Part shown: piece by piece, positions 30,434 to 38,760 of the stretch
Layout of the letters: each line of letters begins with the position of its first letter
Position numbering within the stretch: position 1 is the first letter of the stretch
Source of the DNA: JAOUGY01 sp963785075
GTDB lineage: Bacteria > Actinomycetota > Acidimicrobiia > Spongiisociales > ZC4RG35
Direction: 5' to 3'
Length of the DNA: 64,000 nucleotides
Assembly: GCA_963785075.1 (NCBI GenBank)
Contig: CAWATW010000008.1
Location: forward strand, 1-64,000
Notes under the pieces: model-generated
Database searches by the model: none
Seen by the model: only the letters and a program-made list of their open reading frames with translations
Told to the model about the DNA's origin: nothing
Translations under genes and position numbers: made by a program

Positions 30434-31704
30434 CGGCGGGCCGCCCTGGGAGTCACGTCATGCGTGATCCGTCCCCCGAACAAGGTGGCAACGACCCGTC
30501 CGGTCATGGCGTGCCCTTTCCACGGGGAGTTCTGAGAACGGGACACGAATCGTCCCGCCTCCCAGGTGGCAGTCGGATCGATGACCGTCACGTGACCGGG
30601 GCCGCCCACCTGGAGCGGGAGGCCGTGTTCGCCGAGATCGGCGATGCGGGCCGGCGTGATCGACATCCGTTCGAACAGGGCGGTCTGGTCCAATCCGGCG
30701 CTCATGAGAGTCGCCGCGACCGCGGTCTCCAGTCCGATGACGCCGCGGGGAGCCTCTTCGAACGGAACCTCACATTCGGCTTCGGCATGCGGGGCGTGGT
30801 CGGTGGCTACGGCATCGATGGTTCCGTCGTGGAGCGCGGCGATCAATGCTTCGATGTCGCTGCCCGACCGGAGGGGCGGATACATCTTGAAGTCCGGGTC
30901 CATCGACATGACGTTCGTGTCGTCGAACGTGAGGTGGTGAGGCGCTACTTCGGCCGTCACGGGCAGGCCTTCTCGCTTGGCCGCCCGCACCAACGCCACA
31001 GTCCCCGCCGAGGAGACGTGCTGGACGTGGTACCGGCATCCGGTGAGCCGCACCAGGGCCAGGTCGCGGGCCACGACCACCTCCTCGGCCGCCGACGGGA
31101 GGCCACGCATTCCCAGCTTCGACGAGACCGCACCTTCGTGCATGTGCCCGTCACGCGAGAGACCGCGATCCTCGGCGTGTTGGGCCACCAGGCCGCCCCG
31201 GTGCGCCAGGTATTCCATCGCCGAGCGAAGCAAGCCGGCGTCGGCAACACTGTCGCCGTCGTCGCTGAACATCCGGACGCCGGCCGACCACAGGTCGTCG
31301 AGGTGCGACAGTCGCTCCCCGGCCCGCCCCAAGGTCAACGCTCCGACCGGGATGACGTCGACCAGACCCGCCTCGCGCCCGCGGTCGGCGACGAAACGCG
31401 CCAGGTGACCCGAATCGATCGCCGGATCGGTGTTCGGCATCGCCAGCACGGCGGTGAAGCCACCGGCCGCCGCCGCCGCAGAGCCCGAGGCGATGTCTTC
31501 CTTCCACTCCTGACCGGGCTCGCGCACATGCACGTGCAGGTCGACGAGACCGGGGCCGACCCAGCTTCCGGCGGCGTCGATGACGGTTTCGGCGGTGAGA
31601 TCGGATCCGATCGCCAGGATCCGATCACCGACCAGCACGTCGGCTTCGACGATTCCGTCCGGGGTGAGGACGGAACCGCCCTTGATGAGCACTTCGTCGC
31701 TCAC
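30430..31704 (-). CDS. pyrC: Dihydroorotase
   Basis: A 424-residue zinc amidohydrolase that cyclises carbamoyl-aspartate to dihydroorotate. DLHVHVREPGQEWKED (55-70) holds the first metal histidines, and TDHAPHAEAE carries the catalytic aspartate. This is the class I type usually encoded next to pyrB. Both flanking genes overlap by 4 bases, so the enzymes of consecutive steps are translated together. Confidence 0.96.
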   Translation of the reverse strand: MSDEVLIKGGSVLTPDGIVEADVLVGDRILAIGSDLTAETVIDAAGSWVGPGLVDLHVHVREPGQEWKEDIASGSAAAAAGGFTAVLAMPNTDPAIDSGHLARFVADRGREAGLVDVIPVGALTLGRAGERLSHLDDLWSAGVRMFSDDGDSVADAGLLRSAMEYLAHRGGLVAQHAEDRGLSRDGHMHEGAVSSKLGMRGLPSAAEEVVVARDLALVRLTGCRYHVQHVSSAGTVALVRAAKREGLPVTAEVAPHHLTFDDTNVMSMDPDFKMYPPLRSGSDIEALIAALHDGTIDAVATDHAPHAEAECEVPFEEAPRGVIGLETAVAATLMSAGLDQTALFERMSITPARIADLGEHGLPLQVGGPGHVTVIDPTATWEAGRFVSRSQNSPWKGHAMTGRVVATLFGGRITHDVTPRAARR

Positions 31705-32639
31705 AGCTCACCCCCCGGGGATGGCTTGCGAACCGCCGCCTGCCCGAGCCGGAAGAGGACGGCCATCCGCACGGCCACACCATTCCTCACTTGATCGAGC
31801 ACGAGACAACGTTCGTGGTCGGCAACAGCCGGATCGATCTCGACCCCCCGGTTCATCGGTCCGGGGTGCATCACGATGGTGTCTGGTCCCAGCCGTTCGA
31901 ACCGCGACCGTGTCAGGCCGAACCTTCCCACGTACTCGGGGAGCGACGGGAACACGGTGCCTCCTCCGCGCTCCAGCTGGATCCTCAGTAGGTACACCAC
32001 ATCGGAAGTCGCGAGCACCTCATCGAAGTCGTGGCTCACCTCGCACGGCCAGTCGGCCACGTCCAATGGGAGCAGGGTCGGGGGTGCCACCATCGTGACC
32101 TGGGCTCCCAGTGCGGTCATGGCGAAGAGGTCCGAGCGAGCGACACGGGAGTGACGAATGTCGCCGACTATGGCAATCCTGAGCCCGTCGAGTTTTCCGA
32201 AATGGCGACGGATGGTGAGGGAATCGAGGAGCGCCTGCGTCGGATGCTGGTGCGCTCCGTCGCCCCCGTTGACAACCGGGCAGTCGACCCACTCCGCCAC
32301 CCGCCATGGAGCGCCTGTGGCCTTGTGCCGGACCACCATGAGGTCGACGCCCATCGCCTGGAGCGTGAGCACCGTGTCTTTGAGCGATTCGCCCTTGGAC
32401 ACCGACGACGTGGAAGTGGCAAAGCTCATCACGTCGGCCGACAGCGCCTTGGCCGCTCGCTCGAACGAGAGGCGGGTACGGGTCGAGGGCTCGAAGAACA
32501 GCGTTCCAACGGTCAAGCCACGCAGTGCCGGGACCTTTGGGATGTCACGGTCGAGAACCTGCGAGAACTCGTCGGCCAGGTCGAGCAACTCTTCGAGCTC
32601 GGTACGGGTGAGATCTTCGGTGGTGAGGAGATGTTTCAC
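31701..32639 (-). CDS. pyrB: Aspartate carbamoyltransferase catalytic subunit
   Basis: A 312-residue enzyme that starts the pyrimidine branch by joining carbamoyl phosphate to aspartate. FFEPSTRTRLSFE (48-60) has the complete STRTR phosphate motif, in contrast to the SLRTW of argF in this window; HQHPTQALLD is the second family motif. No pyrI regulatory gene is present, so it is expected to act as a simple trimer, or associated with PyrC. It overlaps pyrR and pyrC by 4 bases each. Confidence 0.96.
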   Translation of the reverse strand: MKHLLTTEDLTRTELEELLDLADEFSQVLDRDIPKVPALRGLTVGTLFFEPSTRTRLSFERAAKALSADVMSFATSTSSVSKGESLKDTVLTLQAMGVDLMVVRHKATGAPWRVAEWVDCPVVNGGDGAHQHPTQALLDSLTIRRHFGKLDGLRIAIVGDIRHSRVARSDLFAMTALGAQVTMVAPPTLLPLDVADWPCEVSHDFDEVLATSDVVYLLRIQLERGGGTVFPSLPEYVGRFGLTRSRFERLGPDTIVMHPGPMNRGVEIDPAVADHERCLVLDQVRNGVAVRMAVLFRLGQAAVRKPSPGGEL

Positions 32640-33184
32640 CGGTGCCTCCTGTCATCGTCCGGCTCTTCGCCGACCCACACCCCGGACCGGCCATCGACCG
32701 ATTCGAGGCGGACCGCGACGCGATCCTCCGGGGCCGTGGGGATGTTCTTGCCCACGTAGTCGGCCCGAATCGGCAGCTGTCGGTGCCCTCGATCGACCAT
32801 CACGGCCAATTCGATCTTCGCCGGTCGACCCAGGTCGAGCAGGGCATCGAGTGCCGATCTGGCGGTTCGCCCCGTGAACAACACGTCGTCGACGAGGATC
32901 ACCGTCTCTCCGGTCAGGTCGATCGGAATCAGCGTCCGCGACAGCCGGGTGGTCGGGCGAAGCCCCAGGTCGTCCCGGTAGAGACCTATGTCGAGTTCGC
33001 CGACGGGGACCTTGATACGCTCGAACGCATCGATGGCGTCTGCGATCTCCTCGGCCAGGGGCACACCTCGGGTGTGGACTCCAACGAGCATCACGTTCTC
33101 TGCGCCGCGGTGTCGTTCGAGGATTTCGTGGGCGATGCGCCGAACGGCTCGCCCGAGATCGTCGGCGGTCATCACCTGGGGCAT
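32636..33184 (-). CDS. pyrR: Pyrimidine operon regulator / uracil phosphoribosyltransferase PyrR
   Basis: A 182-residue phosphoribosyltransferase-fold protein that binds pyr mRNA when UMP is high and may also salvage uracil. The PRPP loop is VILVDDVLFTGRTARSAL (95-112). A PyrR-binding loop sequence is present in its own leader at 33240-33257. The ATG at 33184 follows GGAGG with normal spacing. A 17-codon leader ORF ends 13 bases inside the gene in another frame, suggesting translational coupling. It is the first gene of the pyr operon. Confidence 0.95.
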   Translation of the reverse strand: MPQVMTADDLGRAVRRIAHEILERHRGAENVMLVGVHTRGVPLAEEIADAIDAFERIKVPVGELDIGLYRDDLGLRPTTRLSRTLIPIDLTGETVILVDDVLFTGRTARSALDALLDLGRPAKIELAVMVDRGHRQLPIRADYVGKNIPTAPEDRVAVRLESVDGRSGVWVGEEPDDDRRHR

Positions 33185-33225
33185 GTCGCCTCCAGGCCGC
33201 CACCGACCGGTGCAGTTTGATGCAC
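33172..33225 (-). CDS. Possible pyrR leader peptide (17 codons)
   Basis: An ORF starting GTG at 33225 encodes MHQTAPVGGGLEATCPR and stops at 33172-33174, overlapping the pyrR start in a different frame. An AAGGAG sequence (complement of 33233-33238) sits 7 bases before the GTG, directly behind the PyrR-binding hairpin. Translating it would bring ribosomes to the pyrR start. It is too short for codon statistics, so it rests on the ribosome-binding site, spacing and overlap alone. The GTG also falls within a weak hairpin (about 33205-33231). Confidence 0.4.
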   Translation of the reverse strand: MHQTAPVGGGLEATCPR

Positions 33226-33239
33226 GGTCACGCTCCTTC

Positions 33240-33257
33240 CCGGCCTCGCTGGACCGG
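33240..33257 (-). promoter_or_regulatory. PyrR-binding loop in the pyr operon leader
   Basis: On the minus strand GGTCCAGCGAGGCC (complement of 33242-33255) matches the PyrR recognition consensus ARUCCNGNGAGGYU at 12 of 14 positions. CCGG on each side gives a short stem closing a 10-base loop, the right shape. No intrinsic terminator follows before pyrR; instead a ribosome-binding site (33233-33238) follows 1 base after the stem. That favours control of translation, as reported for Mycobacterium smegmatis, over the terminator-based control of Bacillus. Confidence 0.75.
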
Positions 33258-33277
33258 ACTTAAAGGGAAGTGATCAG

Positions 33278-33293
33278 AACCTAGCAGCCGAAT
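33278..33293 (-). promoter_or_regulatory. Candidate pyr operon promoter, motif shared with def
   Basis: The minus strand reads ATTCGGCTGCTAGGTT, with TAGGTT as the -10 element. It differs in one base from the sequence upstream of def (17820-17835). The predicted start near 33271 would put the PyrR-binding hairpin about 15-30 bases into the message. A convincing -35 is absent. Confidence 0.45.
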
Positions 33294-33368
33294 CGGGCAC
33301 CACGTCGCGCGCTCTGTGTGATCATTGCGCGCGGTCCGCGGCCGCGTCCAAACTGAGTGCCCTCCTCG

Positions 33369-33382
33369 ATTACGTATTACGT
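33369..33382. repeat. Heptanucleotide repeat at the nusB stop
   Basis: Two copies of ATTACGT in tandem overlap the nusB stop codon. Because ACGT is palindromic the minus strand reads much the same and could form a small hairpin. It has the same 7-base period as the arrays at 7945-8030, 25940-25960 and 53961-54055, but two copies alone could be chance. Confidence 0.4.
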
Positions 33383-33775
33383 ACCCTTCAGGGGTGGCTC
33401 GGGGCGTTCCTGCTTGGCGAGGGTCGCCAGCACGCCGTTGACGAAGTGGCCCGAGCGTTCGGTGGAGAACGTCTTGGCTATGCGCACAGCCTCGGACAAC
33501 ACGACGGCGACCGGTGTCTCAGGCTCGTGACGCAACTCGTACAGTGCCAGGCGGAGGACCGCCCGATCGACCACCGGCATGCGGTCGACCCTCCAGTGGT
33601 CGGACACGGCGTCGATGGCGGCGTCGAGCTCGGGGCGATGGCTCAGCGTCCCCTCGAATAACCGGCGAGCCTTTCCGGTGAGCACATCGGGCCGACCTGC
33701 GAGCGCCTCGAGGTCGAGGCCCATCTGATCGGCTTCGTACAGCGCCTGGACGGCCGCTTCTCGGGGCTCGCTCAC
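33377..33775 (-). CDS. nusB: Transcription antitermination factor NusB
   Basis: A 132-residue all-helical RNA-binding protein that, with NusE (ribosomal S10), binds box A in rRNA leaders to prevent early termination. It starts EPREAAVQALYEADQM and has VVDRAVLRLALYELRHEPETPVAVVLSEAVRIAKTFS-type helices, with ERSGHFVNGVLATLA near the end, the family signature. It overlaps efp by 4 bases; efp-nusB is a common bacterial pair. Confidence 0.95.
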   Translation of the reverse strand: MSEPREAAVQALYEADQMGLDLEALAGRPDVLTGKARRLFEGTLSHRPELDAAIDAVSDHWRVDRMPVVDRAVLRLALYELRHEPETPVAVVLSEAVRIAKTFSTERSGHFVNGVLATLAKQERPEPPLKGT

Positions 33776-34329
33776 GCCCGGGACAGGTAACTGCCGTCGG
33801 ACGTGGAGATCCGCAGCCGCTCGCCCTGTTCGATGAAGAGCGGCACCTGGACTTTCAGCCCCGTCTCCATGGTGACCTGCTTGGTCGCCCCCGACACCGT
33901 GTCTCCCTTGACAGCCGGTTCGGCGTAGGTCACGTCGAGCTCGACGGATGCCGGCAGCTCGACGCCGATCGGGTTGCCCTGGTACATCGCCAGCACGGCG
34001 GTCATCCCATCGGTGAGGTAGTTGGCGGCGTCACCGACATCCGCTTCGGAAACGGCGAACTGGGAGTAGTCGTCGAGGTTCATGAAGTGGAATCCCAGGT
34101 CATCTCGGTACAGGAACTGATGGTCGTAGCGTTCGATGATCGCCTGCTCGACATCCTCGTCGGCCCGAAAGGTCCGATCCAACACCTGTCCGGTCTCGAC
34201 GTTCTTGAGCTTCATGCGCACGAACGCCTTGCCCTTCCCCGGCTTGACGTGCTCGTATTTGACGATCGTGAAGATGCCATCGGACTGGCTCAAGGCCATG
34301 CCGGGTCGAACGTCGTTGGTGGAGATCAC
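33772..34329 (-). CDS. efp: Translation elongation factor P
   Basis: A 185-residue three-domain factor that rescues ribosomes stalled at polyproline stretches. Domain I (1-65) has the tip loop KPGKGKA (29-35) with K32 at the position that is modified in many bacteria; domains II and III (66-185) are OB folds ending YLSRA-like. No modification genes (epmA, epmB, ymfI) are visible in this window. The predicted start GTG at 34329 has no strong ribosome-binding site. The upstream neighbour is the ABC permease, 145 bases away, a gap in which I see only a small hairpin near 34352-34365. Confidence 0.95.
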   Translation of the reverse strand: MISTNDVRPGMALSQSDGIFTIVKYEHVKPGKGKAFVRMKLKNVETGQVLDRTFRADEDVEQAIIERYDHQFLYRDDLGFHFMNLDDYSQFAVSEADVGDAANYLTDGMTAVLAMYQGNPIGVELPASVELDVTYAEPAVKGDTVSGATKQVTMETGLKVQVPLFIEQGERLRISTSDGSYLSRA

Positions 34330-34474
34330 GGAGGCTCGCTTCGCTCGCAGTACCGAATACTCGGTCGGGACTTGGTTTTCGGCGTGCAGGATATCAGCTG
34401 CCCGTCACGCCTCCAGCGGCCACCGCCCCGCCACTGCGCCCGCACGGGCAGGCGTTGCAGCCCGCGAAGGAGGT

Positions 34475-36127
34475 TCAGCCCCTCAGATCGCGGCGTTCGA
34501 AAGCGAATACCGACAGGCCGACACCGATCACGAAGATCGCCACCAGCACCGCCGCCCCGGACCAGTCCATGCCCGCTGTGAGGGGATCGCCGCCGAGATA
34601 GTGGTGGAACGGGGACAGGCGCACCAACCACCCGCTGCTCTCGCTCATCGAAGCAAATGCCCACAGGAAGTAGGAGATGAGCGCGACTCCGGTTGCACCG
34701 TACGACGCGATCGATGTTCGCCCGGTGAGCGCAGAGAGCAACAGTGCAACCGCCCCGAATGCGAGCCCCAGCAACCACAACAGCACCGAGGCCGCAACGA
34801 GTCCCCCCGCATCCATGTCGATTCCGCCGATGAGCACCCCGGCCCAGGTCGAGGCGAAGGTGACCGTCGCAACGACTGCGGAAAAGACGACCATGACCGA
34901 GGCCTTGGTCAGCACGATCCGGGACCGTGGAATGGGATTCGACAGCAGCAGATCCATGGTGTGGTTGCGCTCCTCGCCGGCCAGAGCCCGAGAGCCCATC
35001 GACACCGTGATGACTGCGACGGCGATCGGCGCCGTGATCGCAAAGATCTCCGCCTGGAAGAAGCCGGCGGCCGTGCTCATGTCCTCCCCACCGATCATGG
35101 CGATGAGCACATCGGGGAATTGGGAGAAGACCTCGTACGCCTCTTCGGGGATGGCCGAGTAGATCGGGCCCATCATCAGGCCCATCGCCGCCATGATCCA
35201 ACTCACGGTGATCAGGAGTCCCTGATGGTCGGAGATGGTCTTCGCGAAGAGACTCGAGACCCGGGCCGATCCGGCCAACCGTTCGACCAGCATCGACGTT
35301 CTCGGGTTGTTCCGGAGACGGTCGACGAGGGTCGTCTTCGTCGACTTCGTCTTCAGGTCGCGACGCGTGACACCCAGGAATCCGAGCGCTGCGAAGGCCA
35401 CGGAAGCGCCGCCGAGGATGCCGACGTGGGCCCAGTCGACCCCGTTGATCGACGGCTGACTGCCATCGAAGTAGTACCACGGGAAGGCCTTCTCCCACCC
35501 TGCCGCTGCCTCCACCAACGGGATGAGCCCGACGGCCAGATACCCCATCACCATCACGGCCACCGAGACGCCCGATGCAACCGTGGCGTTCCCGGTCCAC
35601 GCACTGAGGGCGAGCGCCAGGAAGCCGTAGAACAGCGTGTTCGCCAGCATGTGCACCATGTAGGCGTTCTGATCGAGCGAGCCGAGATCCACATCGAGCA
35701 GGATCGGTGTGATCACGCCGAAGAACCACAGGATTCCGACTCCCAGAGCCGAGAGCACGATGAGCGAGGACGCTTTGGCACCCAACACCCGGGCGCGGCT
35801 CAGCGGATTGCCGAGCAACAGCCCGATGGTTCCACCCCGCTCCTCTCCTGCGATCGAGGCCGAGCCCATCGATATCGCCAGCGCCGCCAGCGTCATCGCA
35901 CCCATGAAGCTGAACATCGCTCCGTAGGCCAACGCGGCCGCGTCTGCTCCTTCGGGGATCCCCATGAGAGAGCGAAAGGCGGCGGGCACGGCGTCGTAGA
36001 ACGACAGGTCTATGTCCTTGTAGACCGCCATCGCCCATGGGAGGAAGGACCCGATGACCAGCGCACCGACCAGCATCCCGATGACACGATCGCGGTTGGT
36101 CTTCATGAAGACGTTGCTGAGCATCAC
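34475..36127 (-). CDS. ABC-2 type export permease, internally duplicated
   Basis: A 550-residue membrane protein, probably with about 12 transmembrane helices, that pairs with the ATPase encoded just upstream. It is a tandem duplication of one ABC-2 permease unit: SMGSASIAGEERGGTIGLLL (86-105) matches SMGSRALAGEERNHTMDLLL (376-395), with NPLSRARVLGAKAS and NPIPRSRIVLTKAS following. Each half also ends alike, RRDLK at 255-259 and RRDLR at 545-549. A fused double permease can form the whole transmembrane pathway as one chain. The start overlaps the ATPase stop by 4 bases. The substrate is unknown; a drug or lipid exporter is plausible given the TetR partner. Confidence 0.88.
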   Translation of the reverse strand: MMLSNVFMKTNRDRVIGMLVGALVIGSFLPWAMAVYKDIDLSFYDAVPAAFRSLMGIPEGADAAALAYGAMFSFMGAMTLAALAISMGSASIAGEERGGTIGLLLGNPLSRARVLGAKASSLIVLSALGVGILWFFGVITPILLDVDLGSLDQNAYMVHMLANTLFYGFLALALSAWTGNATVASGVSVAVMVMGYLAVGLIPLVEAAAGWEKAFPWYYFDGSQPSINGVDWAHVGILGGASVAFAALGFLGVTRRDLKTKSTKTTLVDRLRNNPRTSMLVERLAGSARVSSLFAKTISDHQGLLITVSWIMAAMGLMMGPIYSAIPEEAYEVFSQFPDVLIAMIGGEDMSTAAGFFQAEIFAITAPIAVAVITVSMGSRALAGEERNHTMDLLLSNPIPRSRIVLTKASVMVVFSAVVATVTFASTWAGVLIGGIDMDAGGLVAASVLLWLLGLAFGAVALLLSALTGRTSIASYGATGVALISYFLWAFASMSESSGWLVRLSPFHHYLGGDPLTAGMDWSGAAVLVAIFVIGVGLSVFAFERRDLRG

Positions 36128-37017
36128 GCACCCTCGTAGTAGGTGAGGAAGATCTCTTCGAGGTCGGCTTCCTGGCTCGAGACGTCGACGAGCTGGTACC
36201 GATCGGCAGCGGTCTTCAGCAGGTCGACGATGGATCCCTCCAGCGACAGGGTCACATGGTTGTTGGCCACCCGGACATCGCTGACACCGCCAAGCGCTTC
36301 GAAGACCTTCGGATCCACGGACTCGGTGAAGTACAGCTCGACCGTGCGGATGGCCTTCGAGCGGAGATCGGCCACCTTCGACACCTCCACCAGGTATCCC
36401 TCGCGGATCACGCCGACACGGTCGGCGACGGCCTGCACCTCTGAGAGGGTGTGGCTCGACAGGAACACTGTCCGACCTTCGGATGCGACCTCACGCATCA
36501 TCTTCTGGAACTCACGCTGGATGAGAGGATCGAGCCCACTACTCGGCTCGTCCATGATCAGCACCTGCGGCTTGTTCATGAACGCCTGGATGAGCCCCAC
36601 CTTCTGCCGATTTCCCGAGGAGTAGTCGCCCACCTTCGGCGACAGATCCGCCTTCAGCCGCGTTGCGAGGTCCTCGACGTAGGCCCAATCGACCCCACCA
36701 CGGAGATTGGCGAAATACGTGATCGTGTCCCTCCCCGTGAGCCGGTCGTACATCGACAGGTCCGAAGGCAGGTATCCGATGCGCCGGCGGATCTCGACCG
36801 CTGCCTCGTGGGTGTCCAATCCGAGGATCTCGGCCCTCCCACGCGTGGGGCGGATGAGATCGAGGATCGTTCGGATCATCGTCGTCTTTCCCGCTCCGTT
36901 CGGTCCGAGGAATCCGAAGACTTCGCCTGCGTGCACCTCGAGGTCGAGGTCGTTGAGGGCCTCGACGTCGCCGTAGTGCTTGGTCAGTCCCTCGGTGCGA
37001 ATGGCGGGTGTACTCAC
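36124..37017 (-). CDS. ABC transporter ATP-binding protein
   Basis: A 297-residue ATPase that drives the adjacent ABC-2 permease. Walker A is GPNGAGKTT (38-46), the signature is SSGNRQK (133-139, an LSGGQ variant usual in this ABC-2 class), and Walker B with the catalytic glutamate is VLIMDEPSSGLDP (152-164). The switch histidine is in SSHT (187-190). The C-terminal 80 residues are a DUF4162-like extension. The start GTG at 37017 overlaps the TetR stop (GTGA); the frame continues upstream inside the regulator gene but without similarity. Confidence 0.93.
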   Translation of the reverse strand: MSTPAIRTEGLTKHYGDVEALNDLDLEVHAGEVFGFLGPNGAGKTTMIRTILDLIRPTRGRAEILGLDTHEAAVEIRRRIGYLPSDLSMYDRLTGRDTITYFANLRGGVDWAYVEDLATRLKADLSPKVGDYSSGNRQKVGLIQAFMNKPQVLIMDEPSSGLDPLIQREFQKMMREVASEGRTVFLSSHTLSEVQAVADRVGVIREGYLVEVSKVADLRSKAIRTVELYFTESVDPKVFEALGGVSDVRVANNHVTLSLEGSIVDLLKTAADRYQLVDVSSQEADLEEIFLTYYEGA

Positions 37018-37658
37018 GGTGTCTCCGTTTCTCTGCCTACGGTCTCGAATGCCGCCCGTGCGGTCTCTGCATAGTCGTCTGTCAACATGCCACGTCCGAG
37101 GAGCTCCAGCGCCGGTCCGGCATAGGCCATGAGATCGGAGGGCTCGGTCGCGGGGTCGGTGAGGTCGACGCCGAGCAGTCGCTTGGCGTGGTGGTGCAAC
37201 ACGAGCGCACCGAGCGAGAACAACGTCATGACGCGCGCCCGCCCGACGGGGTTCGATGACGGCTTGAGGGCTCCTGCCTCCACGCCGTCGGCCATGTATT
37301 GCTCGGCGTCGGCGGCGATCGAGTCCACCAGACGCGCCGACGCCTCGGAGTCTTCGGCCAGCATCCGGGCGAGGTACGCGGGCAGGTGACGATCTCCGTA
37401 GTTGCGGATGGCCCCGGCGATGTCCATCCCGCCGGTCAAGGCTTCGCTCTTCTGATCTCTGATGACGCGGATGACGTGCTCGTCGCAGGCAGCCCGCAGC
37501 CCGTCCATCGAGCCGTAGTGGTGGATGACGAGTGCCGGCGACACGCCGGCGGTCTCGGCGACCCTGCGGACGGTGGCGGCCGAGCCTTCGGAGGCGAAGC
37601 ACTCGATGGCCGAGTCCCGGATCTTGGCCTTCGCAGATCGATCATCGACTGAACTCAC
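37014..37658 (-). CDS. TetR-family transcriptional regulator
   Basis: A 214-residue repressor. The N-terminal helix-turn-helix (about 12-57) shows IRDSAIECFASEGSAATVRRVAETAGVSP-like TetR sequence with LVIHHYGSMDGLRAACDEHV; the ligand domain (60-214) is not conserved enough to name an inducer. It heads a three-gene operon with the ATPase and permease and most likely controls it through the palindrome at 37669-37684. Its promoter would start transcription at about the first base of the GTG start codon, so the message is probably leaderless. Confidence 0.92.
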   Translation of the reverse strand: MSSVDDRSAKAKIRDSAIECFASEGSAATVRRVAETAGVSPALVIHHYGSMDGLRAACDEHVIRVIRDQKSEALTGGMDIAGAIRNYGDRHLPAYLARMLAEDSEASARLVDSIAADAEQYMADGVEAGALKPSSNPVGRARVMTLFSLGALVLHHHAKRLLGVDLTDPATEPSDLMAYAGPALELLGRGMLTDDYAETARAAFETVGRETETP

Positions 37659-37665
37659 GTTCAGA

Positions 37666-37695
37666 ATACTAAACGCTTGTTCAGCCTCTGGTCAA
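37666..37695 (-). promoter_or_regulatory. Promoter and TetR operator for the ABC exporter operon
   Basis: On the minus strand TTGACC (complement of 37690-37695), an 18-base spacer and TAGTAT (complement of 37666-37671) form a good promoter. The plus-strand CTAAACGCTTGTTCAG at 37669-37684 is an imperfect palindrome (5 of 6 arm bases match) overlapping the spacer and the -10, where a bound TetR dimer would block RNA polymerase. The predicted start is about 37659, next to the GTG at 37658. Confidence 0.65.
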
Positions 37696-37733
37696 GGCGG
37701 TCGGGATCGGGCACTCGGCGAAAGAGCCGGCCG

Positions 37734-38759
37734 CTACCGGATCCCGATGGCGGTCATCCCGATGTCGAGCTCGTCCTCGGTGACCGGCTCCACCACCACG
37801 TCGGCAATGTCACGTAGCAGCACCATGCGGACACCCGCCGCAGTCCGCTTCTTGTCGCGAGCAACCTTCTCCAGCACGGCCTGCCGCGACGTGCCGGCAC
37901 TCGCCACCGGAAGCCCGAGGGAGAAGATGAGCTCGGTGAGGGCCCCACCGTCGAAGCCGTAACGAGCCGCGGACACCGCCCCGGCCGCCACCATCCCGAT
38001 GGCGACGGCGTGACCGTGCGGGACCCCGGTGACCGCCTCGACGCCGTGACCGATCGTATGCCCGAAGTTGAGGATCGCTCTGCGTCCACCTTCACGGAAG
38101 TCCTCGCCGACCACCGCAGCCTTCACGGCGATGGCGCGAGGAACGACCACGTCGAGGGGCGCATCGATGCCGCTGCGGCGGTATTCGTCCAATATCGAAG
38201 GGTCCGCGATGAATCCCGCCTTCACGATCTCGGCCGTGCCCTCCAGGCGAAGCGAAGGCGGAAGCGCATCCAGGACATCGAGATCGACCGCCACCACCCT
38301 CGGATGCCAGAAGGCTCCAACGAGGTTCTTTCCTGCGTGGTTGATGCCTGTCTTCCCACCGATCGACGCGTCGACGGCGCCCAACAGCGTCGTCGGCACC
38401 ATGACCGATTCGACTCCGCGGAGCCACGTTGCGGCGAGAAAGCCCGCGAGATCGGTGACGGCTCCCCCGCCGATTCCCACCACCGTGTCGTGACGGCCGA
38501 GGTTCAGCTCGGCGAGCCGGTCGTACAGGCTCGCCACCACAGGCCACGTCTTGGCGTCGTCGCGATTCGGAACCTCGATCACATCTGCCGACGACACCTC
38601 GGACGCCAGCATGCCTCGTACCCGGTCGGCGATGTGGGACACCGGCGACTGTGTGATGACGACCGCCCGTTCGCGACCCGGCCGCTGCGGCAAGAGAGGC
38701 CTCGGAAGCCCTCGACCAACCCAGATGCTGCTTTCCTCGCCGATGGAGAAGACCGGCAT
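37734..38759 (-). CDS. aroB: 3-dehydroquinate synthase
   Basis: A 341-residue NAD- and zinc-dependent enzyme that cyclises DAHP in the second step of the shikimate pathway. GIGGGAVTDLAGFLAATW is the NAD/lysine region, TTLLGAVDASIGGKTGIN follows, and the metal ligands are in FGHTIGHGVEAVTG and PHGHAVAIGM. I use the ATG at 38759, immediately after the aroC stop; the open frame upstream overlaps aroC. Usually aroK lies between aroC and aroB in this phylum; it is missing here. Confidence 0.94.
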   Translation of the reverse strand: MPVFSIGEESSIWVGRGLPRPLLPQRPGRERAVVITQSPVSHIADRVRGMLASEVSSADVIEVPNRDDAKTWPVVASLYDRLAELNLGRHDTVVGIGGGAVTDLAGFLAATWLRGVESVMVPTTLLGAVDASIGGKTGINHAGKNLVGAFWHPRVVAVDLDVLDALPPSLRLEGTAEIVKAGFIADPSILDEYRRSGIDAPLDVVVPRAIAVKAAVVGEDFREGGRRAILNFGHTIGHGVEAVTGVPHGHAVAIGMVAAGAVSAARYGFDGGALTELIFSLGLPVASAGTSRQAVLEKVARDKKRTAAGVRMVLLRDIADVVVEPVTEDELDIGMTAIGIR

Positions 38760-38760
38760 G

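Noticed and set aside
34136..36139. Plus-strand open frame of 667 codons opposite efp and the ABC permease, and a minus-strand 601-codon frame over the same region
   Set aside because: The permease frame has membrane helices, duplicated motifs and coupled neighbours; the others are low-complexity shadows.
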